Shown: positions 10,680 through 22,372, counted from the first letter of the stretch. The stretch is 64,000 bases of DNA from Ectobius pallidus (GCA_964059195.1 CAXKWD010000003.1:18086606-18150605); one strand, 5' to 3'. Made by a program: numbers and translations. The notes: generated by a model not told the origin, from the sequence alone.

Positions 10680-13074
10680 ACCATGGGCGTTCGGTAAGGG
10701 GGGTTCAGGTGGTTGAAACCCCTCCCGAAATATCTGCAATATTTTGAATATTATAAATCATGGAACGAAACTCTGAATCGGCTGTTACATATTTAATAGT
10801 GATGAGCGAGACCAGTCTTGGTCTTGCAGTCTTGGTCTTGGTCTTGCAAAAAATGCAAGACCGAGACCAAGACCAAGACCGCATCAGCGTTAGCAAGACC
10901 AAGACCAAGACCGACCAAGCAAGACCGAGACCAAGACCAAGACCAACCCTGCAAGACTCTGGCAAGAACAAGACCAAGCTGCAAGACTCTTGCAGTCTTG
11001 CTACTTGAATTTTTTTTATAAAGCTTCGTTGTGTATGCGGTGGAGGGCGAGCGGTCTAACCACTCAGCCATGGGGCGGCCTATGACTGAGGATTTGAAAC
11101 TTTAAACAGTATCCCCGTAACTTAAAACGCCTATTAACATGTTCAGTGACCTATTTCATTAACGATGACATCCTTTTGTACACCTAACATTAATATTCAT
11201 AGCCTACTCTCACTTTTAGAATCTTTCCTGTCTACTTGAACAAAATATAACACAGCTATTCAGCTCATTCCATTCTCCTTGCAGAAAATTTCAAAATAAA
11301 GTGAAGTCTAAAAAAATCAGGTTATACGCCCGGCATTCTTCATAATAATTCAATTAAACACAATTAAACCGTAGATTAATTAAAACAGGAACTTATTTGA
11401 CGGGTATTTGCTAGTTATTACTTTACAGTTACGTATCTGATTGTACTGTAGCTATACAGGCCTACATTTTGCTGATGATAGGTAGGACATCCACTGAATT
11501 TTTTTTTTACTACTACAATTTTGTTATTGACACAACAGTGGCGATGTTTTAGTTATTGCTGCTGATTTATATTAAGGATGCATATCGAATGGGAAAAGAT
11601 ACTAAAAGTAGAAAATGGCTGGTCTAGAAATATTTGCTTGCATGAAGAATAGTTATGATTAATTATGACCCAATTAGTTGAAGGCCCGAAACTTGAAAGC
11701 AAGTAGAAAGTAACTATTTAAAGTGCAGAAATGATCTGTTCACAATGTGTTATAAATTAGAACTAGGGTATATGCAAAGAGAAATATTATTTATTGCAGC
11801 CTATGGTTTGGGTTTCGAATGGACATTGTGTGATTTCCTATAGATTGCACAATTTCTAAAGCATCTGCTTCAATGCTGTTATGTTTTGTTACTATATTAT
11901 ACAGTTTTAAACATGTCAGATAGAACCTCTCTCCAATGCGGAAATATTTAAAACATTTCATACACATCCTGTTAATATTACTTCGTGTCTCCGCAGCCGT
12001 TCAATTTGAAATTGTACAATATAATATTCATAATTTTACACTCTCAAATAGTGTATAGCATCTCTTGGATTTTGAGTTTAAAGTTCTGCAATAGGATAAC
12101 AGAGAATATTTAAATGAACACTCAAAGTTTACTGTTCTAGCCTATATCACCATGGACGTTTCGGCAAACAGCATGATGTCACATTACTGTTTACATGGTC
12201 AAAGGAACTAAAAGCAATTAGCTTTCGTTACTTTCGCAAGCAATAACACACATGTAATCGGTGTAACTTTAAATCATGTAAACGTCATTGATCACAGTAA
12301 GATGCGTAAAAGAAAACTGCAAGACTCTTGCAACAAGACCAAGACCGAGTATGCAAGACCGAGACCAAGACCAAGACTACTGATGCAAGACCGAGACCAA
12401 GACCAAGACCAGGGTTACCTATGCAAGACCAAGACCAAGACTGAGAGTGCAATACCAAGACCAAGACCAAGACCGCCTTGGTCTTGGTCTTGGTCTTGCA
12501 TTTGCTCATCACTAATATTTAACAATTTCGTACATATCAAAGCATTATTTAAGATTTATCGTAATTTATTTAATATTCAAATTTCAAAACCTCGTGGTGT
12601 TGATAGTTTTTCAGCTTAATAACAGCGATGTATTACTAGTAAACAAAAATCCCTCTGAAATCTGTCAAACGACAACTAATACTCCCGGCGAAATCGATCA
12701 ACCTGTTTGTAAAGCCAACAGTAATCACGAGCTCATCACAAAATTATCATGAAGTAATCGACATTAATCGGGCTTTTCCACCGGTGGATTTACAGATGAC
12801 TTTAAAAACGTGCCCTATGCACCATACAGTATTATGATAATTTTTCAAGAGAAAGTTTTTATTTATAGACTCTAGCTTAAACGAGAAATGGATAGAAATC
12901 TCAAGAAAAACAAAGACTGAGCTGCATATTAATTTATTACAGTGTATTAATTATCACAATACAACTGTTTAGTAATTTAAAAAAGTAATAATTCACAATG
13001 TGCCCAAGGACATGAAGCTGAGACGACTTTACATTGAACCTCTCCCGAACAAAATTTCACCGTACGCCCATGGA
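10680..13074. mobile_element. inverted-repeat DNA element, 4-bp CTAG duplication, split by a hAT
   Basis: The ends ACCATGGGCGTTCGGT and ACCGTACGCCCATGGA are inverted repeats. CTAG flanks both sides (10676-10679 and 13075-13078). CCCCTCCCGAA near the left end and its inverse-side match CTCTCCCGAAC near 13040 extend the similarity. Removing the nested hAT (10797-12514) and its duplication leaves about 670 bp. No transposase is seen. The superfamily is unassigned: a 4-bp duplication does not decide it. Confidence 0.7.
10797..12514. mobile_element. hAT-like element with subterminal CAAGAC hexamer arrays
   Basis: The ends TAGTGATGAGC / GCTCATCACTA bound 1718 bp. The exact 8-bp repeat ATATTTAA flanks it (10789-10796, 12515-12522). 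Just inside each end are arrays of the hexamer CAAGAC / GTCTTG (10812-11000 and 12318-12500). Each array contains both orientations, so each end could fold on itself. The hexamers keep all frames open and produce low-complexity frames that are not genes. The middle contains a tRNA-like word near 11035-11090 but no transposase. It is non-autonomous. Confidence 0.9.
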
Positions 13075-13125
13075 CTAGACAGATATAAAAGCATTCATGA
13101 ACCACAGATTATTGTCTCTGTTGGG

Positions 13126-13378
13126 CATTACATGAGAATATCATAGGAGAAAAATTCCTCCGACACTGGGACTTGAACCCAGCACCTTTGGCTATTCGCG
13201 CCAATGCTCTACCAACTGAGTATTAGGGCAATCAGTCATAGGAGAGAGGTTCCATCTGGCGCTGTGAATTGAACTCAAGCTTAGCTCAGTTGGTAGAGCA
13301 TTGGCGCGAATAGCCTAAAGGTCCTGGGTTCAAGTCCCAGTTTCGGAGGAATTTTTCTCCTATAATATTCTCATTGTA
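13126..13378. repeat. head-to-head tRNA-like SINE pair, family T
   Basis: Two tRNA-like sequences face each other. A minus-strand one (about 13160-13230, GGGACTTGAACCCAGCACC) is followed by a plus-strand one (13279-13350, TAGCTCAGTTGGTAGAGC ... CTGGGTTCAAGTCCCAG). The outer ends are inverted copies of the ATGAGAATAT / CTCCTATAATATTCTCAT block. A related pair lies at 58999-59312. A and B boxes are present, but no acceptor stem can form with the 5' flank, so these are SINE heads and not functional tRNAs. Confidence 0.75.
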
Positions 13379-13379
13379 A

Positions 13380-13665
13380 TCGACTGCCTGCGTGATATAG
13401 TGGTTAGCTTTGTTGACTACGGATCCGGAGGTCTGGGGGTTGATGCCTGGAAGCACCTAGGATTTTTCCGAAGTCTGGAGCGGGGTGCACACAGCCTCGT
13501 CACACATACTGATAGAGAAGTAGCGGCTCAGGTACACTAAGCCATTAATAACGACCGTGGGAGTCGGCATGCTGAGCACATGCCTTCAATCCTACAGGCA
13601 GATGAGGCAGTTATCAATTGGCAGGCGTAGTCCCTCAAAAGGATGTAGCGCCATGGAGTTTAATT
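13380..13665 (+). repeat. tRNA-derived SINE, family P, copy 1
   Basis: The head GATATAGTGGTTAGC matches the heads at 21908, 51867 and 53690 (minus). Shared body blocks include TGATAGAGAAGTAGCGGCTC and GTCGGCATGCTGA. It ends in GGAGTTTAATTTAATTTAG. The B box is degenerate here (GGGTTGATGCC). This is an older, more diverged copy than those at 21908 and 51867. Confidence 0.8.
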
Positions 13666-14232
13666 TAATTTAGTTTTTTAATATCATGATCATTGCAGGA
13701 ATTTTCGTGAAAGTCACGTAAAATGACATTTTCTTCATGTATGTTATTATAGTAAAGTATGCTTCGTGAGAGCAAATAGAAAGCTTTGTTTCGTATGGAT
13801 TTTCAATTTTGAGCTTTTCACAGCCGCGAACACACATAGATACACAAATAGGCCTACACGTTTCCGAAAATTGTATTTTGGATACAAACTTTTCAGAATG
13901 TGTATTAATGCCCAAAATCTCGACATCTGATTTCAGATTCTAGCATAACACTCCCTCTTTCTATAGTACCTATAGTATAGGTAGGGCAGACAACAACAAC
14001 AATATACTATCTAATGAACTAATATATATATATTTAAAACATTCTTCTGAAAATTGAATTTAAATGTTACATTTATGGATTTGTCTATCATTTATATCTT
14101 TAGCATAGGCTATATCCAAATTTTGTACTAAATGACTACGGTATTTTAATTCACTCTGCACTCTTCAAATTCGAATCCGTAACTTATTTCACACGTCTAG
14201 ACAGAAAATTAAGTTCTTGTAGAATTTTCCTG
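13666..14232. other. no recognised feature
   Basis: AT-rich spacer with no supported gene or repeat. A minus-strand frame at 13670-13915 has no motif. Confidence 0.4.
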
Positions 14233-14523
14233 TAGGCCTACAGGCCATGAAGGCCCAGAGGGTTCAAAAAAAGTGGAGGCTCCCGGATTTTAAGACATTC
14301 GGTAGGAAAGGTGATAAGATTGTCAGCCTTACACACCAGCCGCCTTTAAACCCAGGACTGCTCCTACTCATTTCTGTTAGAGGCTGAGTCGACCCCAGGG
14401 TCATAGTGCCAACAGAAGGGTTAGGCCAATTGCAATACTCCAACGACCTCATCGGGGATCGAACCTTCGACCTTCTGGTTGTAGCGCAGAGGCTCAACCA
14501 CTACGCTACGGGGTACCCCCGTG
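14233..14523 (-). repeat. tRNA-derived SINE, family Q, copy 1
   Basis: The minus-strand head (GTAGCGTAGTGGTTGAGCC, B box GGTTCGATCCCCGATGAGG) is followed by a body with GGTCGACTCAGCCTCTAAC and AACCCTCTGGGCC. Related copies lie at 15478-15760 (+) and 58676-58962 (-). The hAT at 14524 inserted into its 5' end and duplicated CCCCCGTG. Confidence 0.85.
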
Positions 14524-14907
14524 CATAGGCGTAGCGAGGGGGGGTTTTTGGGGGTTTGAACCCCCCCCATTGAATAAAAAATGGAAAATTGTATAATTTT
14601 TTTAAGTCTGCCCATAAATTGCTTAATACAAGTATAAAGCGTGGGAAGCTTAAAACTCGTTATTTTGCGTCTTAATTTTTAAAATTTTCCGGGGAAGGAC
14701 CCCCGGAAGCTTAAAACTTGTTATTTTGCATCTTAATTTTTAAAATTTTCCGTGGGAGAACCCCCGGAAGCTTAAAACTCGTTATTTTGCATCTTAATTT
14801 TTTAAATTTTCCGGGGGAGGGCCCCCGGACCCCCCTCTCCTTCCATACTCGCCAGACCCCGCGGATGTTATAACCCCCCCCATATGGTCGGCCTGGCTAC
14901 GCCTATG
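14524..14907. mobile_element. hAT-type MITE with internal 60-bp repeats
   Basis: The ends CATAGGCGTAGC / GCTACGCCTATG bound 384 bp. The exact 8-bp repeat CCCCCGTG lies at 14516-14523 and 14908-14915. Three tandem ~62-bp units (each with AACTCGTTATTTTGC or a close variant and AAAATTTTCCG) occupy about 14645-14830. It inserted into a family Q SINE, which gives relative age. Non-coding. Confidence 0.9.
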
Positions 14908-14915
14908 CCCCCGTG

Positions 14916-15477
14916 CTATCTATAGAGAATTCTATTTAATGAAAGGATCAAAAAGTAAGCTGTGAAGTTCTGTCTAGGTTGGTGTTAGAGTGTGAATTCA
15001 TTCGAAATGCATTCTACTTTAGAGTGGAAACAAGAAATGCGACGAAGCGCTAGAATAAATGCAAATCTGATTAACGAGTGAATGGAATGGAGATTCCTTC
15101 CTGTATTAAATTATCTGCATGTAACCAGACTGCAGCGTTGTCACAATAGCATTGTTCATAGTGTAACAGCCTAATAAAATCTTGTTTCTACATTCAGTGT
15201 TGAATATGCTATTCAGATGCATTTATAACCTTGTATGAATATGCATAGTCTTTCCTGTTAAAAACACGAGTAATGCTCAGTTGGTTTTTCATAAGAGGAC
15301 GTACTAAAAAAAGAATTGTTCATGTCTTGTGTTCAAAATGTAAAGGATTTTCTAAAACAAAATAAAATAAAATATCCATTCAGTTTAGAATGGCAGTCAA
15401 GTTGCATTGGCAAGGAGAAACCACCACTTTGATGCTATGCGTTTGAAATAAAAAAACACGTACTATGAAGAGATCCG
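14916..15477. other. no recognised feature
   Basis: AT-rich spacer, nothing assignable. Confidence 0.4.
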
Positions 15478-15760
15478 GGGGTACGCCGTAGCGTAGTGGT
15501 TCATGCACTGCGCTACGAACCAGAAGGTTGCGGGTTCGATCCCCGATGAGGTCGTTGGAGTTTTCCAACTGACCTAATCCTTCTGGTGGCACTATGGCTT
15601 TGGGGTCGACTAACCCTCTAACATAAATGAGTAAATCCTGGGGTAAAGGTTCGTAATGCTGACAACATAATCATCTTCATGTGCCGAATGTCTGAAGTCT
15701 GGGAGTCTCACTCTCCTGGAACCCTTTGGGCCCCCATGGCCTGTATAGGGAACATTTTAA
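15478..15760 (+). repeat. tRNA-derived SINE, family Q, copy 2
   Basis: The head GTAGCGTAGTGGTTCATGC, B box GGGTTCGATCCCCGATGAGG, and body GGCACTATGGCTTTGGGGTC to CCTGGAACCCTTTGGGCC match the inverted copies at 14233 and 58676. The 3' end has no clear simple-repeat tail. Confidence 0.85.
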
Positions 15761-16332
15761 GAGATCCACATAAAAATGAGGGGTAAACTGTAGAATTTTG
15801 TAGGGTTTTGTTACTAATAAAATGTCTGCTTTAGGATGGAAATCTGTCAAGCTTGCGTGTATATCTCTGTTGAGTCGTCCGTATTTGAAATTCTCTAGCA
15901 AGTGGAAAATTGCCTTCTTTACTCTAAGCACAGAAAATGTAATTCTTTAGTTTCACTGTTTGCATTTCAGAACTTCTTGCCTCTTCTTGCTTCAGAGCCG
16001 TAACATTCGGTCGGAAAAACTTACAGCTTGAGTTTGTGCAATAGATGGCTTGCTTATCGGTACGATTCAGACAATTTAAAAATATATAACTTATTTAGCA
16101 ACAAACTTACATTGGTCATTTTTTATTAATTATTTATCATTATACTTTACAATGAAAAGTGTTAAAAATTGTTTTAATTAAAAATATAATTCCATATTTT
16201 GATATAGTAAATAGCTGCAATGTCCATTAATTATTACATAAATGTAATTGCATGTTTAAAAAAATTGAAAATCTTGTTCAATTTTTAAAAGACTGGGGTT
16301 TTAGTGCATTAATTGGCAACTTGATATGAACT
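15761..16332. other. no recognised feature
   Basis: AT-rich spacer, nothing assignable. Confidence 0.4.
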
Positions 16333-16340
16333 ATGTACAC

Positions 16341-16743
16341 CAGTGATTCCCAAACTTTTCAGTCCGCGGACCCCTTGAAAAAATTTAAATTACTAAAGAA
16401 ACTAAATAAATACTTTGATTCAAATGTATTAAATTCAATAGACAAAATAACACTATCAATGGTAACAAACAGAATTTACTCCTTAATGTGAACAGTGAAG
16501 CTGCTTTTGATTAATTAGTTCTGCAATGTTAGGTCTAATGTCTGATATATAATTTCAATATTAAGTCACTTTCAACTTCATGTTTATTTCTCAACTTTAA
16601 TTTCAAGTACGTGAGGTGGGAGAATGCTGTCTCACATGGGGAACACAGTTAAGCACTTCAAAATTACGGGATATCCTATTTCTTCTTATACCGCCTGCGG
16701 ACCCCCTGAAACACCATCGCGGACCCCACTTTGGGAACCGCTG
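16341..16743. mobile_element. hAT-type MITE (CAGTGATTCCCAAAC termini)
   Basis: The ends CAGTGATTCCCAAACTTTT and inverted AAAGTGGG/TTTGGGAACCGCTG flank 403 bp. The exact 8-bp repeat ATGTACAC lies at 16333-16340 and 16744-16751. GTCCGCGGACCCC near the left and CGCGGACCCC near the right are subterminal repeats. Ends of the CAGNGNTTCCCAAA type are characteristic of Charlie-like hATs. No transposase is recognisable. Confidence 0.9.
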
Positions 16744-16751
16744 ATGTACAC

Positions 16752-17392
16752 TATGAAGAAAAATATTGAAAATCGTCACTTTTTCAGTACGGTACTTTAA
16801 AACCTTTAGGCCTTTCTACCTAATTTCAGAGAGATGGAGCTGAAAACCCAGTAAAATGAAGATAGGCTGGTAAAATATATCCTATCGAAACTAAACTTGA
16901 GGCATTTCTGTTGTAAATCTGAGTTTTAGTTGACTAGCTTGAATATTACATTAGTAGGCCTATGTAATCCCAAATCAGACTCTCAGAATTTCATTTCTGC
17001 AGTCATACTTAGAAAGCATATAAGCTCCCCTTGGAAATGGAAACACTTCAGAAAATAAAGTAGGTCTAGAGCTTGTGAGGATTTTTGTGGTGAAAAGAAT
17101 ACAATTATGTCTAATTTATCCCTAAATACAGACTTAACAATGATATTTATTTAAAATAATTTTGTAGTTTTGAGTCGATGAACAGAAATTGAAATATTTC
17201 ACCATCTTGTTGAAGTGAAATTCAGCACACGATTCACTTCATTTACAAGTTCTCTCACTTCATGTAAGTTTTTGTGTGTTCTCCGGTCAGATAATCTCGA
17301 TAATGTGTATTTACTTTTCCAAAACTATGAATGACCTTATCTTAATAAGCATTTTATTATATTCAGCTCGTATGGATTGTATTGTGTATAAG
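16752..17392. other. no recognised feature
   Basis: AT-rich spacer. A 72-codon frame at 17276-17494 runs into the LINE tail and has no motif. Confidence 0.4.
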
Positions 17393-18510
17393 CCGTTGAT
17401 TATTTATTTATTTATTTATTTTATTCTGCCAACTACAGGAATACATCCCAATTACAGTTGGCGTAGTTTCGCCAATACATGTTTTACACTATAAAAAAAA
17501 ATACAATACAATAAATGAACGAATGTGAGAGGATAAAGAAAAAAAAATACATAAATGATTTACAATAACTACAATTAATTTAACAAGACAATCTAAAAAT
17601 TAAGCCAAATCATATGGAACATATAACAGTTTATGAAGAAGTCCTATATACCGGTACTGATTCACTGACAAGTCAAAATCCAGAAGAGCATTTTGAAGTG
17701 ATAGAGAATTATATCGTTTACACATTTGGATGAAAGATGAACATTCTAATATTTTTGATTTAATGACAGGAATATATAACAATTCCCTATTCCTTAAATT
17801 TAATTGCACTACATTAAATTTAATACGTTTTAAAAGTTCATTACTATCAATTTTACCATTGATAATTTTATATAAGAATAACTGTTGCGCTACCAACCTT
17901 CTACCAATTAAAGTAACAAATTTAAATTCATTTAATAAAGTATTATAAGAAATTCTATCAATTAAAGCAGATCTATCATATTTTTTAAAATACATATATC
18001 GAAGAAAACTCTTCTGAATTTTTTCTATGTCATTAATATGAGTTTTATACAATGTTGACCATATAACTGATGCATATTCTAACTTACTGCGTACAAAACT
18101 ATTATAAAGTAATTGTAAGACACGTTCGTCTTTAATATTTTTGGAATTACGAAAAATAAATCCTAACTGTCCATAAGCTTCATCTATTATTTTATCAATA
18201 TGCTTTCTAAAATTTAAATTATGCGTAATAATGCTTTAATGGTAAATATTCTTGTTAACGTTTCCGAATTCATACTGTATTGAATAATCGGGTGAAGTGA
18301 AAATCTGTGAAAACTCATGAAATAGCATTTTCTAACATTAAACGCCAAATTGTTTTGGATACTCCATTCAAAAAGCTTGTCTATTGTTAATTGTAATTCC
18401 AATTCATCTGATAATAAACGTATCTCTTTATATATTTTTAAGTCATCTGCAAACAATAAACATTTAGAATTTTTAACAATATCTGGTAAATCATACAAGA
18501 GTGCCGTTAT
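17393..18510 (-). mobile_element. 5'-truncated CR1/Jockey-type LINE
   Basis: The minus strand carries the 3' third of a non-LTR retrotransposon. It reads from the reverse-transcriptase active site (about 18440) through the thumb and C-terminal region to about 17600, then a 3' UTR, and ends in a (TAAA/TTTA)n tail at 17398-17422. The 5' part of the polymerase and the endonuclease are absent. A simple-repeat tail rather than poly(A) fits CR1-like clades. Confidence 0.85.
17600..18498 (-). pseudogene. reverse transcriptase C-terminal half
   Basis: Three adjoining stretches on the minus strand make up the product. At 18214-18498 the active-site box CLLFADDLKIYKEI (FADD form) is followed by W-x4-NLAFNVRKCYFMSFHR. 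At 18050-18240 come HIDKIIDEAYGQLGFIFRN and LEYASVIW. At 17600-18052 the C-terminus has IEKIQKSFLRYMYF and a R-R-L motif. This order is that of Jockey/CR1 polymerases. One frame change near 18210-18240 separates the parts, so it is not functional. Cellular activity would have been target-primed reverse transcription. Confidence 0.85.
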
Positions 18511-18944
18511 ATTAAAGAGTGCCAGAATACATGTTGCAAATGATAAATTTTCATCCTATTGCAGTTCATTCAAATATGAGACAGCGAAGTGATGGGACCT
18601 CCTTGCAAGATAATAAATTATGACTGTTGAAAACGCTATAGAATACAACTCGTGCCCTCTTCAGCTTTTAATTAGGAAAATAAACGCTGGTCTATTCTCA
18701 ACTCTTTAGGAGCTGGAATGAAGCTAATGTAAATTTTACTCGTTCCCTTGCTAACAATTTGGCTGTTAATTGAGCAGCCCAGAAATAAAATCGCTTTATG
18801 CTTTAGATACATAAAACTAACATTTTGAGGTTTACTAAGCTGAACGGAGAGTAATATTGTCTGTTTCTATGGTGGAAGCTTCATTCCATCAACCGCTTGA
18901 ACCAGGGGCGTCGCCAAGAATTTTATTAAGAGGGAGAAAACTCA
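18511..18944. other. no recognised feature
   Basis: AT-rich spacer. A CAGGGGCGTCGCCAAGAAT word at 18904 resembles a hAT-like end, but no partner was found. Confidence 0.35.
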
Positions 18945-19363
18945 ACATACGCATTTATTACGTCCATGAAGAATCCTATTGATACTGGAACAAATTGGTT
19001 GACAGGTACCGGAATAATGCCCAATTTATGCCTATTTTCTGGCAATATATTAGAAATAATTTATCAAATGCAAATCAGTAATCATGACAACGTACTGTTT
19101 TACACTGTTCATATACGGCATTGAAAGTTGCAATACAGTTAGCTTTGACAAATAACATTACCCACATATTCCTTTACGTATGCTTATCAAACTAGACCTT
19201 TGTCCTACCGTAAGCCCTGCTTAATGAATCGATCTAGAGCTTAACTCGGAAATCTATATAAAAAATAGTAACTTATTTTCTGCATATCATAATTACAATT
19301 ATTCTGATTAAACAAAAACATTCTGGCACTTTTTTTACATCAGTTTACCTGATTTTATTTTAA
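18945..19363 (+). mobile_element. HINE/DINE-1-like repeat, copy 3 (5'-truncated)
   Basis: It begins inside a monomer (CATACGCATTTATTACGTCC, GGTACCGGAATAATGCCC). It continues through the B block (TTTATCAAATGCAAATCAGT relative, AAGCCCTGCTTAATGAATCG) and the subterminal CATTCTGGCACTT, and ends at the hairpin ATCAGTTTACCTGAT (about 19339-19353). The left half is lost. Confidence 0.7.
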
Positions 19364-19651
19364 TTCACAATCACATAAATGTTGCATAGGCTGATTTTAT
19401 TTGTTTTTGTGCTTATTTCTTAAATTTTTCTTGCTTATTTGCTTGTTTATCCTGCTGTTTATTTTGCTTATCAATCTGGGCTATATTAATGACATGTTAA
19501 ATTGCTGTACCCGAAATTTTAGTGTCCCATGTCTGTAGAGGCAAAATTCCGGCACACCGGCGTCTAGGTTTGCCACCTTTGGGTAAGGCTAAGGTGGGAC
19601 ACTTATCGAATATATGTGCATATGGCCGATCTTCATACCTAAATTTGTACA

Positions 19652-20735
19652 TGGAACAATTTATTAAGTGCCAGTATGGTACTTTATGAGATTGTGTGGG
19701 GGACGAAAAATGTCTGTCCGTCTGTCTGTCTGTCTGTCCGTCCGTCCGTGTGTCTGTACGCGCTCTAACTCAAATACGCTTTTTCGGATTTTCATAAAAC
19801 TTGGAAAACACATTTATAATGTCAATGGGAAGAACCCTATTGATATTGAACCAAATCGGTTCACCGGTACCGGAGTAATGCCCAATTTAGTGCCTATTTT
19901 AATAGATTTCTATTAGAAAGGCGCCATAATTCAAATACGCTGTATCGGATTTCCATTAAACTTGGTATACGCATTTATGACATCCATGAAAAGTACTCTG
20001 TTAAATTTGAACCTAATCTGTTGACCGGTACCGGAGTAAAACCCAATTTAGTGTCTATTTTAAAAACGCGGTAACTCAAATACGCTTTACCGGATTTTTA
20101 TGGAATTTGGTATACACATTTATAGTGTTCATGGGAAGAGGTCTACTGATACTGGATGAAATCGGTTCACCTGTTTCGGAGTAATGCTCAATTTGGTGCC
20201 TATTTTATGATAATATACGTATTCGAAAGAATTTATATAAAAAAAAAGCAAATCATTTATCATGACAACATAGTCAATTGTTTTACTGTGATATTTTACG
20301 GCTTTGGAAATTAAAATAGAGATAGCTATGACCAAAAACACTATTGTTTTACATGCGCTTATAACTTACAACTAGACCGTTAAACTGACCCAGGTGACCG
20401 AGATGGTAACGTTTTGGCCTCACGTTATGGAGTTCCATGGTTCAAATCCCGAAACCAGCCAATTTCACTTTCTTTTTCGTATTTTTATGTGAGTGTGCGA
20501 TTGTCAAGATATCAAAAATCTGTACAGTTCAGCTGATGCTGGAAGATTTTAATCTGATTAAAAAGAAAACTAGACCTTTGTTCTTCCCTAAGCCCTGCTT
20601 AAAGAATAAATCTGGAGCTTAACTTTTAAGTCAATTAAAAAAACATATTCTGCATATCATAATTGCAGTCATAACTGATTAAAAAAAACATACTGGCACT
20701 TTTTTACATCAGTTTACCTGATTTTATTAATAAGA
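19652..20735 (+). mobile_element. HINE/DINE-1-like repeat, copy 4, three monomers
   Basis: The left subterminal repeat AAGTGCCAGTATGGTAC (19660) is followed by a CTGTCTGTC run. Three tandem ~150-bp monomers start near 19770, 19930 and 20070, each with a GGTACCGGAGTAA or diverged core. Next come the B block, CATACTGGCACTT and the hairpin ATCAGTTTACCTGAT near 20710-20724. A tRNA-like SINE head (about 20388-20452; GGTTCAAATCCCG) sits in the B block. The copies at 32280 and 45106 keep a remnant of the same word, so this subfamily captured it before spreading. Confidence 0.75.
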
Positions 20736-21414
20736 GAAATTGTATTATATTGGTTACAAAGCCAAACTGAATAGGCTAACTAACAGTAACACTAACTTTA
20801 GAAAAGAAAAGGCTAGCAAAATAATAAAAAATACATACACATGTCCCTCTTATGCATAATCGGGATGCTGAAAATGTTCTTAAAATGCGGGATATCCCGC
20901 CAAATTCGGTACAGGTGGCAACATTACCGGCGTCTGTTATAAGATATAAGTATAAGTTCACAACCGTCGTTAATAAAAATATTAACCACCTAGATATGCC
21001 TAAGTAAGAAATTGCCGTTACATTAGTAAAAACTGGAGTACCGGCAGTACCACTATCTGAATGTCTGTTGCCATGGGAATTAATATCGTCAGGGTCCACA
21101 GATTCCACTTCATGAGTTGACAGAGAATCCCTGTTAGAGCTGCACCGAGGGATTGATTCTCATCCCCCAAGTTTGAGGTCTGCTTTGGGATTTTGCCAAG
21201 AAGGAAATGTATTCAATAAATCATGCCTCACAACATGGGATGAATGAACAGAATTCTTGTTTCTGCTCTTAGCAAGATCCGGATGTGTGGCCACAACCCT
21301 TCCAACATAGGAAACCGTGCTGCATTAGCTGATCACTTCCAGGGGCCTTCTTCATAAAACTGTAGAAAAAAACTCTGGTAGAAATTTGAATTTACTATAG
21401 TAAGCTAGTGGAGT
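20736..21414. other. no recognised feature
   Basis: Spacer. A 110-codon minus-strand frame (20776-21108) has no family motif. I do not call a gene. Confidence 0.35.
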
Positions 21415-21863
21415 GGGGCGGATTTCTATGGCCTAAATAGTAGGATATATGCATGCATTTATGACCTAAAAAACATTAAAATATGACCAAAAAAATTTAA
21501 AATATTGCACATTATGTATATATTTTTTAAGTTTCATTACAATTCATTTTATTAAAAAAATATGTTAATTATTTAAAATATCTGTAAATTCTCAAAAAGT
21601 ATCAGTATAATGCAAAATTTACAAAATATGATATGAAACTTCAAAATTTCTTTAATATGCACACAAATATGCCGAAAATATGACCTACATATGCATATTC
21701 ATACTAAATATGCTACAATAGTTGAACATTTCCTAAATATGCAGTTATATGCCCAATAAAAGCCGTTCCATTTTCACTAGGATGCTTGGAATTGGTTTAA
21801 ATTAGTCGGAAACCTGAAATAATGCAAAGGGGATAAATACGACATGTCATAGAAATCCGCCCC
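21415..21863. mobile_element. inverted-repeat element (GGGGCGGATTTCTATG termini)
   Basis: GGGGCGGATTTCTATG at 21415 recurs inverted as CATAGAAATCCGCCCC ending at 21863. The ~450-bp interior is very AT-rich, with repeated TATGCATAT/ATATGAC words. I see no clear target duplication, so the superfamily is open. Non-coding. Confidence 0.7.
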
Positions 21864-21907
21864 TTATTCATTCATAACTTTAGGAAATATTTACTCCAGT
21901 AGATTGT

Positions 21908-22244
21908 CATAGGTGACCGCTGGTGTGGTCTTGTGGTTAGCGTCGCTGACTACAGATCCGTCGGCCCGGATTCGATCCCCGGTACCTCTTCGGATTTTCG
22001 ATCCCCGGTACCTCCTCGGATTTTTTCTGAGATAGGGAGGTCTTGTAGGGGTGCACTCAGCCTCGTGATTCCAATTGAGGAGCTACTTGATAGAGAAGTA
22101 GCGGCTCCGGTCATGAAAACCACCATCAACGGCCGTGGGTGTCGGCATGCTGACCATATGCCCCCCAATCCTGCCATCTGCCTATGGTAGATAACGCAGC
22201 GGTCGGGTAGTAGGCCTTGTCCCTTCAGGGATGTTAGTGCAACG

Positions 22245-22315
<71 letters not shown>

Positions 22316-22372
22316 AATAACAACAACAACAACAATAATAATAAACATCAATGTAATAATAATAAACATGAA
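21908..22372 (+). repeat. SINE family P, copy 2, with long (AAT)n tail
   Basis: The head GGTGTGGTCTTGTGGTTAGC, B box GATTCGATCCCCGG and body AGAGAAGTAGCGGCTCCGG, GTCGGCATGCTGACC match copies at 13380 and 51867. A segment near 21975-22020 (GGTACCTC.TCGGATTTT) is duplicated. The 3' end runs into (AAT)n/(AAC)n at 22249-22340, which probably grew from the SINE tail. Confidence 0.85.

Noticed and set aside
10705..11071. Overlapping long frames on both strands rich in Trp-Ser and Lys-Thr-Arg repeats
   Set aside because: They are produced by the CAAGAC/GTCTTG hexamer array of the hAT end; all frames stay open.
13275..13350. Possible functional tRNA gene
   Set aside because: A and B boxes and a T-arm are present, but the 5' and 3' ends cannot pair as an acceptor stem, and the unit is duplicated within SINE palindromes.
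20776..21108. 110-codon minus-strand frame as a host gene
   Set aside because: No recognisable domain, no splice or promoter support, and chance frames of this length are expected in 64 kb.
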